Positions 1 through 12,400 of a DNA stretch of 64,000 nucleotides are shown here, one piece after another. A program made the position numbers and the translations under genes. The notes beneath the pieces were generated by a model, which was given only the letters and a program-made list of their open reading frames with translations, was not told the origin of the DNA and did not search any database. This stretch comes from Ficedula albicollis. Lineage: Eukaryota > Chordata > Aves > Passeriformes > Muscicapidae. Positions within the stretch are counted from its first letter, which is position 1; each line of letters begins with the position of its first letter. Location of the stretch: assembly GCF_000247815.1 (NCBI RefSeq), contig NC_021674.1, positions 82,134,935 through 82,198,934 of the forward strand. The letters run 5' to 3'.

Positions 1-3000
1 GCACAGATCGGGGGGCCTGCAGCTCTACCTCCAACTCTTCTCAGCAAATCCGGGCGGACAAATGTCTCCCAGTTACGGTTAGAGTCTAACTTCCACTCCA
101 ATTTTTCACTTCTTTTAATTACTTATAGCATTCGCAAATAAATTGTTTTCAGCTGAAACTTTCTCCGCTGAATGTTCATTTTGCCAGATCCTTTAAATTA
201 AATCCATGAGTCTATTTAAGGGTTTTTCAGTAATGGGGGAAAAAAGTGCCTTTTCTTTTACGATCTGCTAAGACCACTTCAGCTTTAGAGGCAGAAGGAC
301 ATATACTGAGCCTTGCAAGTGAATTGAATGAGTTGACTAATACTGCACTGCAGTAATACAATGAGAGTCCTGTGGATTTTCATTCAGTGGCATTTTCTGA
401 TTCTCAAAGAAACCCCTGGATTTTGTATGGTTTTCTTCACAAAAATGTCAGTGACAAAGTCACTTTTAACTCAGAGATCTTCGTTCTCTAATTTAAAGTT
501 TAAAAATTAAATTTTCAATGTTTTTATGCACTGTTTTACTAGCTTCTTTTTCTGACTCTTTCTTTATTCAAATTATAAATAAAAATCCCCAACCAGCCAA
601 AAAACATCCAAAAACCCCCCCCAAATAAACCTGAAAATAAGAAGCAAACATAAAGGATAAAGAACTATGATTTTCATTAACATTGTTCTTGTGAGCTCAT
701 GAGATTATCCTTTTAGTCACCCTTGGTGTAATACCTGTGTCTGTGAAAGGGAAAGCAAAAGCTTCATGTTCATTAGTCTGGCTTGAGTAGTTTGAGAGTA
801 TTAGAAAAAAAATAATGAAAGCTATTGCTGTGAAAGATAAAAAAATGCAACCCATCTTTTAAAGGAAGACTGTGCCAAGCTGATCTGATTTCTGAATAAC
901 TTCCTGCCAAAAATATGTGTTAGTTATTGAAGGTTTGCCATTATTAACAGTGCAAAGAACTTTATCATCAACAGTGTCAACATATTGTAAAGGGATTTGG
1001 CTGGCCCCAAGTCTGGGAGAGGCCTTGTCTCTGTGAACAGCAGAGGGGGAAGCAGGAAGATTTCAGCAATGACAGGGATGTCATGAGGAGCAATGGTGTA
1101 CACTTGCTGTGAGTAACTTCAGGTTTATGCCAGAGAGTGAAAATTCAGGAACATCTCTGTCTTGGAGGCAAATAACCTAGTCATGAAGATGGAGCTTGAT
1201 AAATACCTGGAGCCATATGTCATGGCCAGCTGCAGTGGCAGACAGCTGAGCCCAGGGGAATCCTTCCCACTCTCAAGTTTCTGTACCCTGGCTATTGCTG
1301 TGTGAAATGTTGCTGTCCTGTGGGTGTACACGTGTGCTGATAAGTGAAGAAGCCAACTATTCTTCTGATTATTTCAGAAAATGCCTTTGGTTATTACAGA
1401 AGCCATATACTATTTCATTTCCTAGGAGTAACTACAAAAAAGAAGAAATGGGGTTTTTAAAGCATCTTGTGTTCCAGTATCTCCATGATTGTTGGAATCT
1501 GAAAAACAGTTCATGCTTATAAAAGTTTGTATAAACTTTTATTTCAGTTTCTTAGCATTCAAGCTAGGATAAATGGGAAAATATGGGGGTTTTTTTGCCC
1601 ATCTTATTTATTTTTTTAAAAATGGCTACAGGGTTATAGTTGGAATGAGGAACCATTAAAGACTCTGATTTTTTTTCCCTTTCCTTTTTTTTTTAAGTGG
1701 TCTCCTCACAAATCTGAGAAAACCAAAGGGGTGAAAACCGTGCTCACCACCATGGATGTGATCCTCCAACATCCTGAAATCTGTTTGGCTTTAGATTCCT
1801 CAGCTGAATGCTTTTTATGTCTTGGCTTATGTAAGGCTATTCCTCTGCACATCTCTTGGTACCTCGGCTCACCTGCACTCATCTAGAGCTCTGCCCACTT
1901 GTGTTGAACATACAAATGGATCTCTCTTATATCAGTTCATTATTATACTTTCAAGTTGTCAATCTGGAGTGTTTCCAGGATACAGTAAAATACACTCCGT
2001 TTGACTTCCAGAAATCTTTTGATCTCTGAAGACACTCTTAACATGCGGTAGATGTAAGTGCTTTATGCCACAGAGAGGAGTGTGCTCCATGAAGGAATCA
2101 GCCTTCTTCCTTGCACTTGCAGGCTCTGCTTATACTGGAAATTACACAGTGCCAGAAGACAGACCCAGGCACTAACTCCATTGTCTACACTGTTAAATTG
2201 TTTGAGCAGTCCCTGGAATGGTTTGTCCCTGGGCAGTCAGCCCAGGCCTCTCCCAAACAGTTCCTGGGCACGTTTTGAGCATTAGCACGGGCCAGGCACC
2301 ATGCCCAACATGTAGTTTGGATGCGGGCACCCTTTTTTGGATGATAATAGACTTCACTAGTGCCAGATGGCCCCAGAGCCCGAGGGAATAAACACAGCCT
2401 GAGTGCATATGCCATGTGCTTGTGCAGAGGATCTCTTGTGCTGTAAAATGATAGCTTGAATTGTGTCTACGTGCTCATCTCCATGTTAAGAGACTGCAAC
2501 CTGAAAGACTGGATTTTACAAGGGACAGCCTCAGACTGGGACTTTGTGGCATCCAGGAAGACAGAGTGGGCATTATGCAATGCCTGTTTGCTGAAAACAT
2601 CACAGGCACAGAGCAAACCCTGGGACCATATGTCCAGTGCACCATCTCAAATGGACGCCAAGTATAAATTGGCCTTAAGGTCTCCTGGGCACCCTCTGGC
2701 CTTAAGACATGTTTATGTCTCTTTGCTGTTCAGGCTGCCTGAAATAATACAGGGTCTGTGTTACAACCCACCAGACGAGTGTTTTTAGCATACAAATTAG
2801 AAGGTGTGTGTTTTATGTTTTAGGATGTGGTGTGTTCAAAGATGCAGCATCTACTGGGATGCTGTTACGAGGCCGTGTTGTTGGGAGAGAGCCAAAACAA
2901 ATGTGCCCTTGACCATGATGAACTGAGAGCAGCTCCCGTGGTGTCCAGGCACTGCCCAAGCATCCTGCTTGCTGAAGTGGTCCAAACCAAGGTGAGAAAT

Positions 3001-5602
3001 GACTTCATGGGGAGACTGACCAGGGTCCAGTGTGTGGCTCCCACACTGGCCCTCTCTTACTGAGGAGTACAACCAACCCCTTGGTGCTGGGTTCTTGGAC
3101 ACTTGGACCCTAACCTCCTGAAAAATCCTTGCAGGTTTTAGGTTGTCTGTGAAATCTCTGAGCTATATTACTTTCTTTCATGAAGAGCAAACTCTGATAG
3201 TAGAATGAAAGAAGATCTCTGCACTGGATTCCTTTGTTGTTTTGTACGATTACCAGGGGCTCAAGTAACAAAAATTATGAAATGCTGAAGAGTTTAAATC
3301 TGCTGAAAAACACATGGATGTCTGTAAGTGTGTCTGCTGAATTTAATTGTTCCAATTCCACTGGAGAGTACCAACAAACTCTGCTGGGATTTGCTTTATC
3401 CCCATAGTCTTTAAGTTATACAGTACATCATATATACAGACTTTTATGTTCAAACTCTTCTACCATTTTGAAACTTTGGCATTAAATGAAAAAAGAAAAA
3501 GAAAAAAGAAAAAGAAAATTAGGAGGATAAGACCTGTCCTGGATGTGAAAAAAATATGTTAATGATTATTGCAATTAGCAATGATTAATCTTACTAGCCT
3601 TTTCTTTTAATCAGTAGTTTTGGAGAATATGCAATATTTAGGGATAGGCATGTAAACAGTGACTGAGCACACAGAGTGTGTATTTGAGAGAAGCTTTTTG
3701 TGATTAGAAGCTGCTGAAGTACTTTGCAGTATTGTGCATTGAGCAGCTTGTTTCAACCTCAGACATTGAAGATGGGAAAATCTTTTCCTGTTACAATTTT
3801 TTGCCTTTTTTTTAGGCTGATCTCAATATGTTATTCGAGAGCTGATTTATGAGTTAGGCATCTCAACTTAGTGGGGGGAAGGCAGGTGCCTGGAGACAGT
3901 ATCTTCTTCAGCTGCAAATCCAGTGCTGCAAAGTGGGAGATGACAAAGCCAACAAATGTCTGCAGACAGATTTGAACAAAAAGGAAAACATAGTTAATCA
4001 TCATGTCAGAAGGAGATGTATTGATAATGAGATAAATTTTCAATACTTGTTTTGGGGGAAAGGTGACAGGTGGTGTGTGTGTTGTCTATCTGCAAGAAAA
4101 CAATGTTGATACCTTTCCTGATAACAGAAGCGGTCTTTTGGATTTTTCCCCCAGCTTTTCAGTGTGGCTCATCAGTATTCAACTAATTCTTGCTTCATAG
4201 AGAGGGATTGTGAAGAGCAAAGTCTGAAGCTCAAAGACCTCTTCCACTGAAGCAGGATAGCTCTGGCTAGCTTGAGGAGAAACTGGATTTTCAGTTCAGA
4301 AACAGTTGCTGAGTCCTGGAGACACCAGAATACAATATTGCTGTTTTCAAATGTATTTATTTGGCTGAAGAAGGTTTGCATGGTTTCAAGACAACTGTAT
4401 AACAGAGAGAGAGACATGCATACCTTTTCCATGTCATATACAGCAATTGCCAAATTTCTATAATTTCTGCTGCAGGAGTACTAGCAGTGCCCTGGAAAAG
4501 CTTTTTATAAATTTCTGACACTGCTCAGAATATATCACAGCATATATTAACTTTGGCAGTTTTTCATAGTCACAGTCACCTGTAGATGCCAAAATGCAGA
4601 CATTTCTAGAGATGCTGATGAAAGAAATCCCTTCATGACCTAAATATATCTGACCTGTCAAGATTCCTTCTTATGCACCTTTTTGCTATAAAAAGCTGTC
4701 AGGAAAATAGCCTTTGTCATCTCCTTAAACAGTGTTTATTTCTCATTGCATGGAATAATATTGTGAGATTGGTATAATGGGCATTTGAGGGTATGTGAAG
4801 GAATCATACTGTAGGCATACAGAAGTACTTGCTGGTGTGCTCTGAGACAAACTCTTGGTTGAGTATTTGTAGTAAGCACTGCTATACATAAAAAAGGCAC
4901 CAGGCATTCCACTGAGAATGGTACAGGTATCATTTCAGATGCATATTTTACCCTCTAAATGCCTGCAATCCATAGTCACCAGAAATAACTGCCCCACAGG
5001 GCAGTTGATATGCAATCACCTTATTTCCCAAGAACAATTTCAATTTCACAGCCTGCACATCTGGGCATACAAAAGCTGCAGACCTAAGTATTATCATTTC
5101 AGTGTTTCATGTGCAATGAAGTCACCACTTTCTCATGATTCACGGACAAATAAACAACTATCTTGTACTCACGCTATCTGGTTTATCTCATTTTCTGTTT
5201 TACTACTCTCTATTTTTACACTGACTTTGCATCAGCGCTGTCTGTGGTGATGGATCATAGATTTCAATCACTCTTTGGCTTACCACTTCCTTCTTGTCCA
5301 ACAAATTGAAGTCTTTAAAACAGAAGGCAGTTACTTATGAAATCAAGTGGTTAAGCTTTGTGGATAGTCTCAGTTTTATGTTGGTGCATACTGCAGTTCA
5401 CTTGTGAAAGATTAGCCTAACTGTCACTTGACACATCTTTTATTTGTGATGTTTTGAATAAAAAAAATAACACACACATTTTAAACAATATAATTGCAAT
5501 TATATTTCTGGGTTTGATTTCAACTTCTGAGACTTCATTATGTCTACAAAATTCAGAACTTTTTTTCCTCTGAAATGATCCTTCTTTACAAAAGGTAAGG
5601 GA
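1..5602. other. Non-coding unique sequence, no gene seen
   Basis: No open frame here exceeds about 110 codons and none shows a recognisable domain, signal peptide or exon-like codon pattern. The sequence is AT-leaning with short low-complexity patches, such as an A/G run at about 3489-3530. A somewhat GC-richer patch at about 2200-2420 could not be assigned to any repeat family. I read the stretch as intergenic or intronic DNA. Confidence 0.6.
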
Positions 5603-6899
5603 CCCTTCCCTTCCCTTCCCTTCCCTTCCCTTCCCTTCCCTTCCCTTCCCTTCCCTTCCCTTCCCTTCCCTTCCCTTCCCTTCCCTTCCCTTCCCTTCCC
5701 TTCCCTTCCCTTCCCTTCCCTTCCCTTCCCTTCCCTTCCCTTCCCTTCCCTTCCCTTCCCTTCCCTTCCCTTCCCTTCCCTTCCCTTCCCTTCCCTTCCC
5801 TTCCCTTCCCTTCCCTTCCCTTCCCTTCCCTTCCCTTCCCTTCCCTTCCCTTCCCTTCCCTTCCCTTCCCTTCCCTTCCCTTCCCTTCCCTTCCCTTCCC
5901 TTCCCTTCCCTTCCCTTCCCTTCCCTTCCCTTCCCTTCCCTTCCCTTCCCTTCCCTTCCCTTCCCTTCCCTTCCCTTCCCTTCCCTTCCCTTCCCTTCCC
6001 TTCCCTTCCCTTCCCTTCCCTTCCCTTCCCTTCCCTTCCCTTCCCTTCCCTTCCCTTCCCTTCCCTTCCCTTCCCTTCCCTTCCCTTCCCTTCCCTTCCC
6101 TTCCCTTCCCTTCCCTTCCCTTCCCTTCCCTTCCCTTCCCTTCCCTTCCCTTCCCTTCCCTTCCCTTCCCTTCCCTTCCCTTCCCTTCCCTTCCCTTCCC
6201 TTCCCTTCCCTTCCCTTCCCTTCCCTTCCCTTCCCTTCCCTTCCCTTCCCTTCCCTTCCCTTCCCTTCCCTTCCCTTCCCTTCCCTTCCCTTCCCTTCCC
6301 TTCCCTTCCCTTCCCTTCCCTTCCCTTCCCTTCCCTTCCCTTCCCTTCCCTTCCCTTCCCTTCCCTTCCCTTCCCTTCCCTTCCCTTCCCTTCCCTTCCC
6401 TTCCCTTCCCTTCCCTTCCCTTCCCTTCCCTTCCCTTCCCTTCCCTTCCCTTCCCTTCCCTTCCCTTCCCTTCCCTTCCCTTCCCTTCCCTTCCCTTCCC
6501 TTCCCTTCCCTTCCCTTCCCTTCCCTTCCCTTCCCTTCCCTTCCCTTCCCTTCCCTTCCCTTCCCTTCCCTTCCCTTCCCTTCCCTTCCCTTCCCTTCCC
6601 TTCCCTTCCCTTCCCTTCCCTTCCCTTCCCTTCCCTTCCCTTCCCTTCCCTTCCCTTCCCTTCCCTTCCCTTCCCTTCCCTTCCCTTCCCTTCCCTTCCC
6701 TTCCCTTCCCTTCCCTTCCCTTCCCTTCCCTTCCCTTCCCTTCCCTTCCCTTCCCTTCCCTTCCCTTCCCTTCCCTTCCCTTCCCTTCCCTTCCCTTCCC
6801 TTCCCTTCCCTTCCCTTCCCTTCCCTTCCCTTCCCTTCCCTTCCCTTCCCTTCCCTTCCCTTCCCTTCCCTTCCCTTCCCTTCCCTTCCCTTCCCTTCC
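5603..6899. repeat. (TTCCC)n / (GGGAA)n pentanucleotide tract, about 1.3 kb
   Basis: About 259 head-to-tail copies of TTCCC run from the end of a unique GGTAAGGGA sequence to a T-rich edge at 6900. The minus-strand reading frame keeps the same five-residue period (GREGK) throughout, so no frame-changing indel or substitution is visible. The array is a pure polypurine/polypyrimidine tract with mirror symmetry, a class known to form triplex (H-DNA) structures. The long open frames across it are by-products of the repeat and are not genes. Such length and purity suggest recent expansion or consensus-building by the assembler. Confidence 0.97.
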
Positions 6900-9530
6900 T
6901 TTTTTTTTTGAATAAAGAGAATAATTTTGGACAGTAAGATTATATAGTGACAGATGGTAGAAAAAAATGAAATACATTCATTTACAATGTAACCCAACTT
7001 CAATCTTTAGTTACAAAAAGCAAGAAAAAATTGTAAACAGAAGCTCTTCTTTCCCTAATGATTCTCCAGATATGTTTAGAAAGTGCTAAAGGTTTCAGGT
7101 TTTTCTGACTGCAGCTTCCCAAAAACTTGTTATGCTTGAAACTAATACATCTAAGAGGAAGAGTACACAAATAGAGAAGGGTAAAAAAAAGGCTTATTTC
7201 ATAACTTTAGCCAAGGTTCATGCACACCGTTGCTTTCAGCTGTCATGTCCCACATGCACGTAGTGACATCCACAGCCACTGCCCCCCACTTCCTGTGCTT
7301 CGGGAACCGCCAGTCCTGATAACCAGTGTGAAACCCCTAAGTGTGGGAGGACTCACAGCCTGCTTACTTCACTGAGAAGAAAAATAAGGGGAGGTGTTAA
7401 AAAAATTAAATTAAAATAAGGTACTGGTGGGAAACTCCAGATAATTGGCAGGTCCACTATAAAGTGCTGGCTATGGCTATGGCAGTAGGAAGCAGTCCCT
7501 TATTGACATTGGTGGGAGGTGTTTGATAACATGCAATCAGGTGCTAATAATTGTAAGCATAAGACTAAATTTCAGTCACTAAACAGCCCTCTTATATTCT
7601 GATTCTGCTTTCACTTTTCTCCAAATGAGATGATGATCATAATTACTCTTGAACAAGGAAACCAAGGAAGGTTTTCTTGGCCAGAAGTGCTGGAGGAAAA
7701 TCTGTTACTGGAAGGATGAGCAAAACAGAAGTGCTGCTCAGATACATGATGTTGGGGGCCATGAGGTGATCAAAAGGGAGATAATCATTAGGTTTTTGTA
7801 ATCTTGATACAAGGTGGGAATGGTCCTTAAGGAGATGATGGAAATGAGAAATGTAGAAATGGGGACATTAAAGGGAAAAATTACTGTTTCAGACAGGTAT
7901 ATTTTCATAAATTGTCAGTGGTAGGTGGTGAGAATTTGGCCTAGCACTTTCCCAGGCTGGTCTGTTGTACTGTGTACCCTCTGTGCCAGATCTGTCTCTT
8001 CTTCATGCCTGTGTTTCCAATGTTTGATTGGCACTGAAAGGGTGCTTGCACAAAGTTGATAAAGCTTGTTCTTTCTAAAGCTCCTGCTCGCTCCAGTCAT
8101 TACATTGCACTGGTAGCTACCTAAAATCAATCTAATAAATAAATAGATAGCTCTCAACAAGGAGCTAGAGGTAAGGGTCAGGTGGGCAGAAAGGAGGAGT
8201 ACTGCCAGTTTGGCATTACCTCCCCTCTGAGCATGGATGTGGATTCCTTGATCCGAAGCTGCTCCCCTGTTTCCAACCAGACTTAAAAGTGGGCAGCAAA
8301 ACATGTCACCCCTGACTGCTTGCCAGCACCTGTGGTGCAGTGCAGAAAGGTGAGAAGTGGTGATTAGACCCACGTGATCTAGTTTAAGTCACACTTGGGC
8401 GAAGAGCAGTGTGCAGCCAGCCTCTCCCTGCAGACAGGCAGCTCCTGTGAAGCAAGCCCAAGTGCGACCGTTCCCTGTAATGCCACTTGCTGCAGCTCTG
8501 CACAACCTGTGGCTAACCTCCAAGCTTCAAGAGTTAAGGGTTTTCATCATACATTCTTGTGAGGCAAGATGAGCCCCTTTGCCTGTCATTCTGCAATTTG
8601 GGCTGATTTGCTGCAGATGAATTTCTGGGAATACTATGGCTTCTTTTTGGACCCTGACCTTTTCTTCAGTTTAATTACTAGAAACCCCCTAGGGCATAGA
8701 TCTGTCTAATTTCAATAATTATTTCTCAACAATTTGTTACCACAGTCATGGTTAACAAGTTTAATTTTCCAATTTAGATGTAAGTAACATCTATAGCTCA
8801 ACATCATTTAAAAGTGCTAAGTACAAAAAAGGTATTTGTTTACCTGAATAGTGATGGTGGTGTTGTTTGCCTGGAGAGATATGCAGCTGGCTTCATTGAT
8901 ACAAGAATTATTTCTCTCAAAATTTTTCATAATTAGACGGATTAGTTTGTAAACTTCCTATGTTATTTATGCCAAGTTATGTATATCCTGAGGTTTTAAT
9001 AGAAGTGAATTAAGGGGTATTTTTTGGTTGATGTGTTTATTCCTTTGTTGCTGTTTTTTTGTTGGTTTTTTTTTTGTTGTTTTTTTTAATCTTCCCAAAT
9101 ATTAAGGTATGAGGCAGAACAGCCAAATTAAACAGGAGTTGTATGTCTCCCTGAGTAGCATGTGTGCTGGCAGGGCACAAAACATCAGGAGTGGAAGAAT
9201 AGGAGTAATGCTTCAGGAACAGTTTTCCACCTTAGCAGCGGATAGGAAACAAGGCACTCCTGCTGAGCTCAGATCTATTCATTTCACACTCTGTATCTTT
9301 CTGGGATTGAGACTATTAACACTATTATGCCCTTTCAATGTGAGATTCTTATTTGCTGGCAGATATTTAGGCTTAAGTAATTTGTGTTGTCTTTATGTAT
9401 GTGTCTACATGGGTGACACAGTGTCTATAACCAATCCCACAGTCCATAAGTAATTGCCACTTATTTGGCTGCTAGTCTAGCGGTTAGAATTAAAAAGGAC
9501 CTAATGAAAATAAATTTTTCTTAATGAAGC

Positions 9531-9570
9531 TGAGCTAGTTGGAAACCATCTGAGCTGGTTGGAAACCATC
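9531..9570. repeat. 20-bp tandem duplication
   Basis: The unit TGAGCTAGTTGGAAACCATC at 9531-9550 is followed at once by a copy at 9551-9570 with one substitution (A to G at the seventh base). It is a small direct duplication in otherwise unique sequence. Confidence 0.9.
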
Positions 9571-12079
9571 TTCTGTAGTTCAGCTGTGGGTGAAGACATG
9601 GGTGGGAAACTTGCCCTTGGAGCAGGAAAGCAAAGATCTTGTGAATAGTTGCCTAGCAGTATGAGGGAATTGTCACTGTGATGAGGAAAGCCCAGCAGAA
9701 AACCATGGATTTTCTGCAGCAGAAAGCAGAGGTGCAGAATACACAGTCACTAGAACAAATGCCAAGGGGTTTTGTTTGCACAGTTGCCATATGAAGAATC
9801 CTGGCTCAGTACCCTCATGCTCCCTGTGGGAGCTCCTTTTGGCAGTCCAGCACTACCACCTTGTTCTCGTGTTGTCCAAAACCAGCCCTGTTTATCAGCC
9901 CATCAGAGAGGAAGCAGATAATTACAGTTTTTGAAAGCAGAGCTATTAGTGGGTGTTGCAATAAAGGGAGCTGCTGGTTAGTCAGCAGTGTCACCCCTCT
10001 GCTACCACAAGGCAGAAACAAGCTGCCTGTGCTGCTGGTGCAAACACAACCCAGGGCCAGTGATGTACCTGACTTCTCTGGTAGCACATCAGGGTATGAT
10101 TTTGCTGTGTGACATCATCAGCAATGTTGGAAAGCTGAAAACATTCCTTTGATCTTCAGGGGGGCACACCAGGACAAGCCCATCCCAAACTCTCTCTCTT
10201 TCTTGTATTTCTTGAAAGAAATGTTCTGACAACTTTGACTTTTATAGACATACACCTGAATTCCAAAAAGATAAAATTGCAGCATTTGGCCAAAAAACTG
10301 ACCAAAGAGAAATACAATCCAAGAAAGGTGCAGTTTTGCTTAGGAAGTAAAAGTCACTTTTGGAAGTCACTTTTTCTCTAACCCTGTCTCTAAGGTAGTG
10401 ATGCCTTGGCAGAAATTTTCCAGTTCCCTTTAAGGTATTGCTGCAATCTGGCCTTGTGTGATAGTTTCAACCTCAGTGGGAGTTAAGGATTCTCAATAAA
10501 TCATTAAATCATGTCTCTAGAAAGAGAAAAATATTGTATCCAGAAAGCAAGACCAAAGATAGTTTTAAAGGTGAACTAGACCCATTTTTAATATAATCTA
10601 TATCATAAATCAGAAAATGTATTTCAAGATAATTACAGATTTTTGAAAGGGTTAGTTTTAGGAAAATATAACACAACATTCAACTAACAAGGACATTTAG
10701 GAAAAACAAAATGGATAATCTTCATTTTTGAAATAGGGAATTTAGTTTTAGTGGCCTGTGTATGTCACTGTAACTATGCAAATTTTAAGCACACATTTAC
10801 AAAATTAGACTGGAAATTTTATCTCTGCTTTCCAAGGAGGCTCAAACTTAGGAAGTATCTGAGCCTGGACTTTTGGGTAGCTCACTAGAGTCATAATGGA
10901 CATAGAGAAAATGTCTTTATCAAGGTCTGATTGTAATTATATACACATTTTATGCTTTCAGAGGAGGTTAGGGCAAACCTGCATTTGGACGGGCTGGCGA
11001 CAAAGTTGGGTATGTGATCCTGTGCTTAGAGCATCTGAGGTGGTGGCAGTGATACATCACGGGAAAAATGTTTGCTTGAGACAGAGAGGAGTGAACGGGG
11101 AGACTGATGGAGAAAACCTTCATTCAGTGAACTAATCCACCTGCAGAAGAAATTGCTGAAGGTCAAACTTATCAAAACGTGGTTGGTTGACCATTTGATT
11201 GTACAGTGTGAGGTATCTTCATACCTTAGTAAATGTTAGCTGCTCCAACTGGCATGAGCAAAAATGCAGCTTTAGTCTGAGGACTGTGAAGAAGACGCTC
11301 TTTCCATCTCTATGCCAGCCATGGAATGGAAAGAGACTTCCAGCTAAGTTTTGACAAGGGGCCTTTATCTGCTCATCACAACTAATTAGCAAACAAAAAT
11401 GAGGATATACTTTAGGAAAAGAATATCTAAATTTTTTTTATAAGACTCCCATCATTTAGATTGTTTCCTTTCATTAATCTTAGACTTTTTTACTTAGGTT
11501 GTCCTGTAAATAAAGGATAATCAAGCTGAATTTCATTTGGGAATAGTTTTTTGTTGTTTGGTTGGTTGCATTTTTGGTTGATTTCGTTTCTTTGTTTGTT
11601 TTCTTTTGTTTGTTTGGGAGGGTTTTTTTTGATAAGTTTTTATCCATGTGTGAAAGTCCTTTTCCAAAACTGGCTTAGAATAACTGTTCTCTTAGCTACC
11701 ACAGTAGAGTTCACATGAATGAAAGGTTAATCTTTGCCATGTTCATGAGCTCCCTCTCCTATGTTAAATCATGGATATTTAAAATACATCTCCTGTATGT
11801 TAGAATTTGTAAATCTGGCATCTCTGTCGCATCCAGGACTGAAGGTGTAATTTGATTCCTAAACATGTGTTATCTGTTTGATGAATTGTATAACCTATGT
11901 GAGCTGGCTTTCCAGCATGAATTTGATTTAGTAGCTTGGGCATCAAATGAGCTCTGATTCTTCACACTCTCAATTCTTAAACACAGGCTCTCTGTAGCCC
12001 CCTGCCTTTCTTCACTTTTGTAGAATTCTTTGGAGCTTCAGATTTGAAATGACATAAAGCATTTGTTTAAATCTTTCCA

Positions 12080-12400
12080 GTTATTAGACATCGTACTGAG
12101 ATTTACTGAAGTAGAAGGGTAAGTGCTAGTAATTAATCAAGACAACCTAGCTGTGCTGGTGCCATGGAAGTGAATGAGCTCCCAATAGGGGATTTAAATG
12201 AAAACCATTAAGTTTCAAAATGAACTGGATGAAGTCAGGGGATTAGAACATAATTCTTTCAATTCTGGCAATTTAAAGAAAGAGAGAAGTCTTCCAGAGG
12301 AAGGAACTGCATAATGCATTGATGGGCCATCAAACACTAATTGCAGGCTATTAGTTAACAGTAACACCTGGAGATTTAATATTGCGTATTTGCATGCAGG
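12080..12400. promoter_or_regulatory. Candidate conserved non-coding / enhancer-like block
   Basis: This AT-rich block has several homeodomain-type TAATTA/TAATTG cores, a GTTAAC palindrome and a perfect POU octamer ATTTGCAT at 12388-12395. It lacks simple repeats and any coding frame. The texture resembles vertebrate conserved non-coding elements, but conservation cannot be judged from one sequence, so the call is an inference from motif density only. Confidence 0.2.

Noticed and set aside
5417..7003. 528-codon minus-strand open frame with GREGK repeats
   Set aside because: It is produced entirely by the stop-free TTCCC repeat; the flanking residues show no domain and no gene context.
7915..8373. 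152-codon minus-strand open frame
   Set aside because: No recognisable domain or conserved motif and no sign of flanking gene structure; length is possible by chance in 64 kb.
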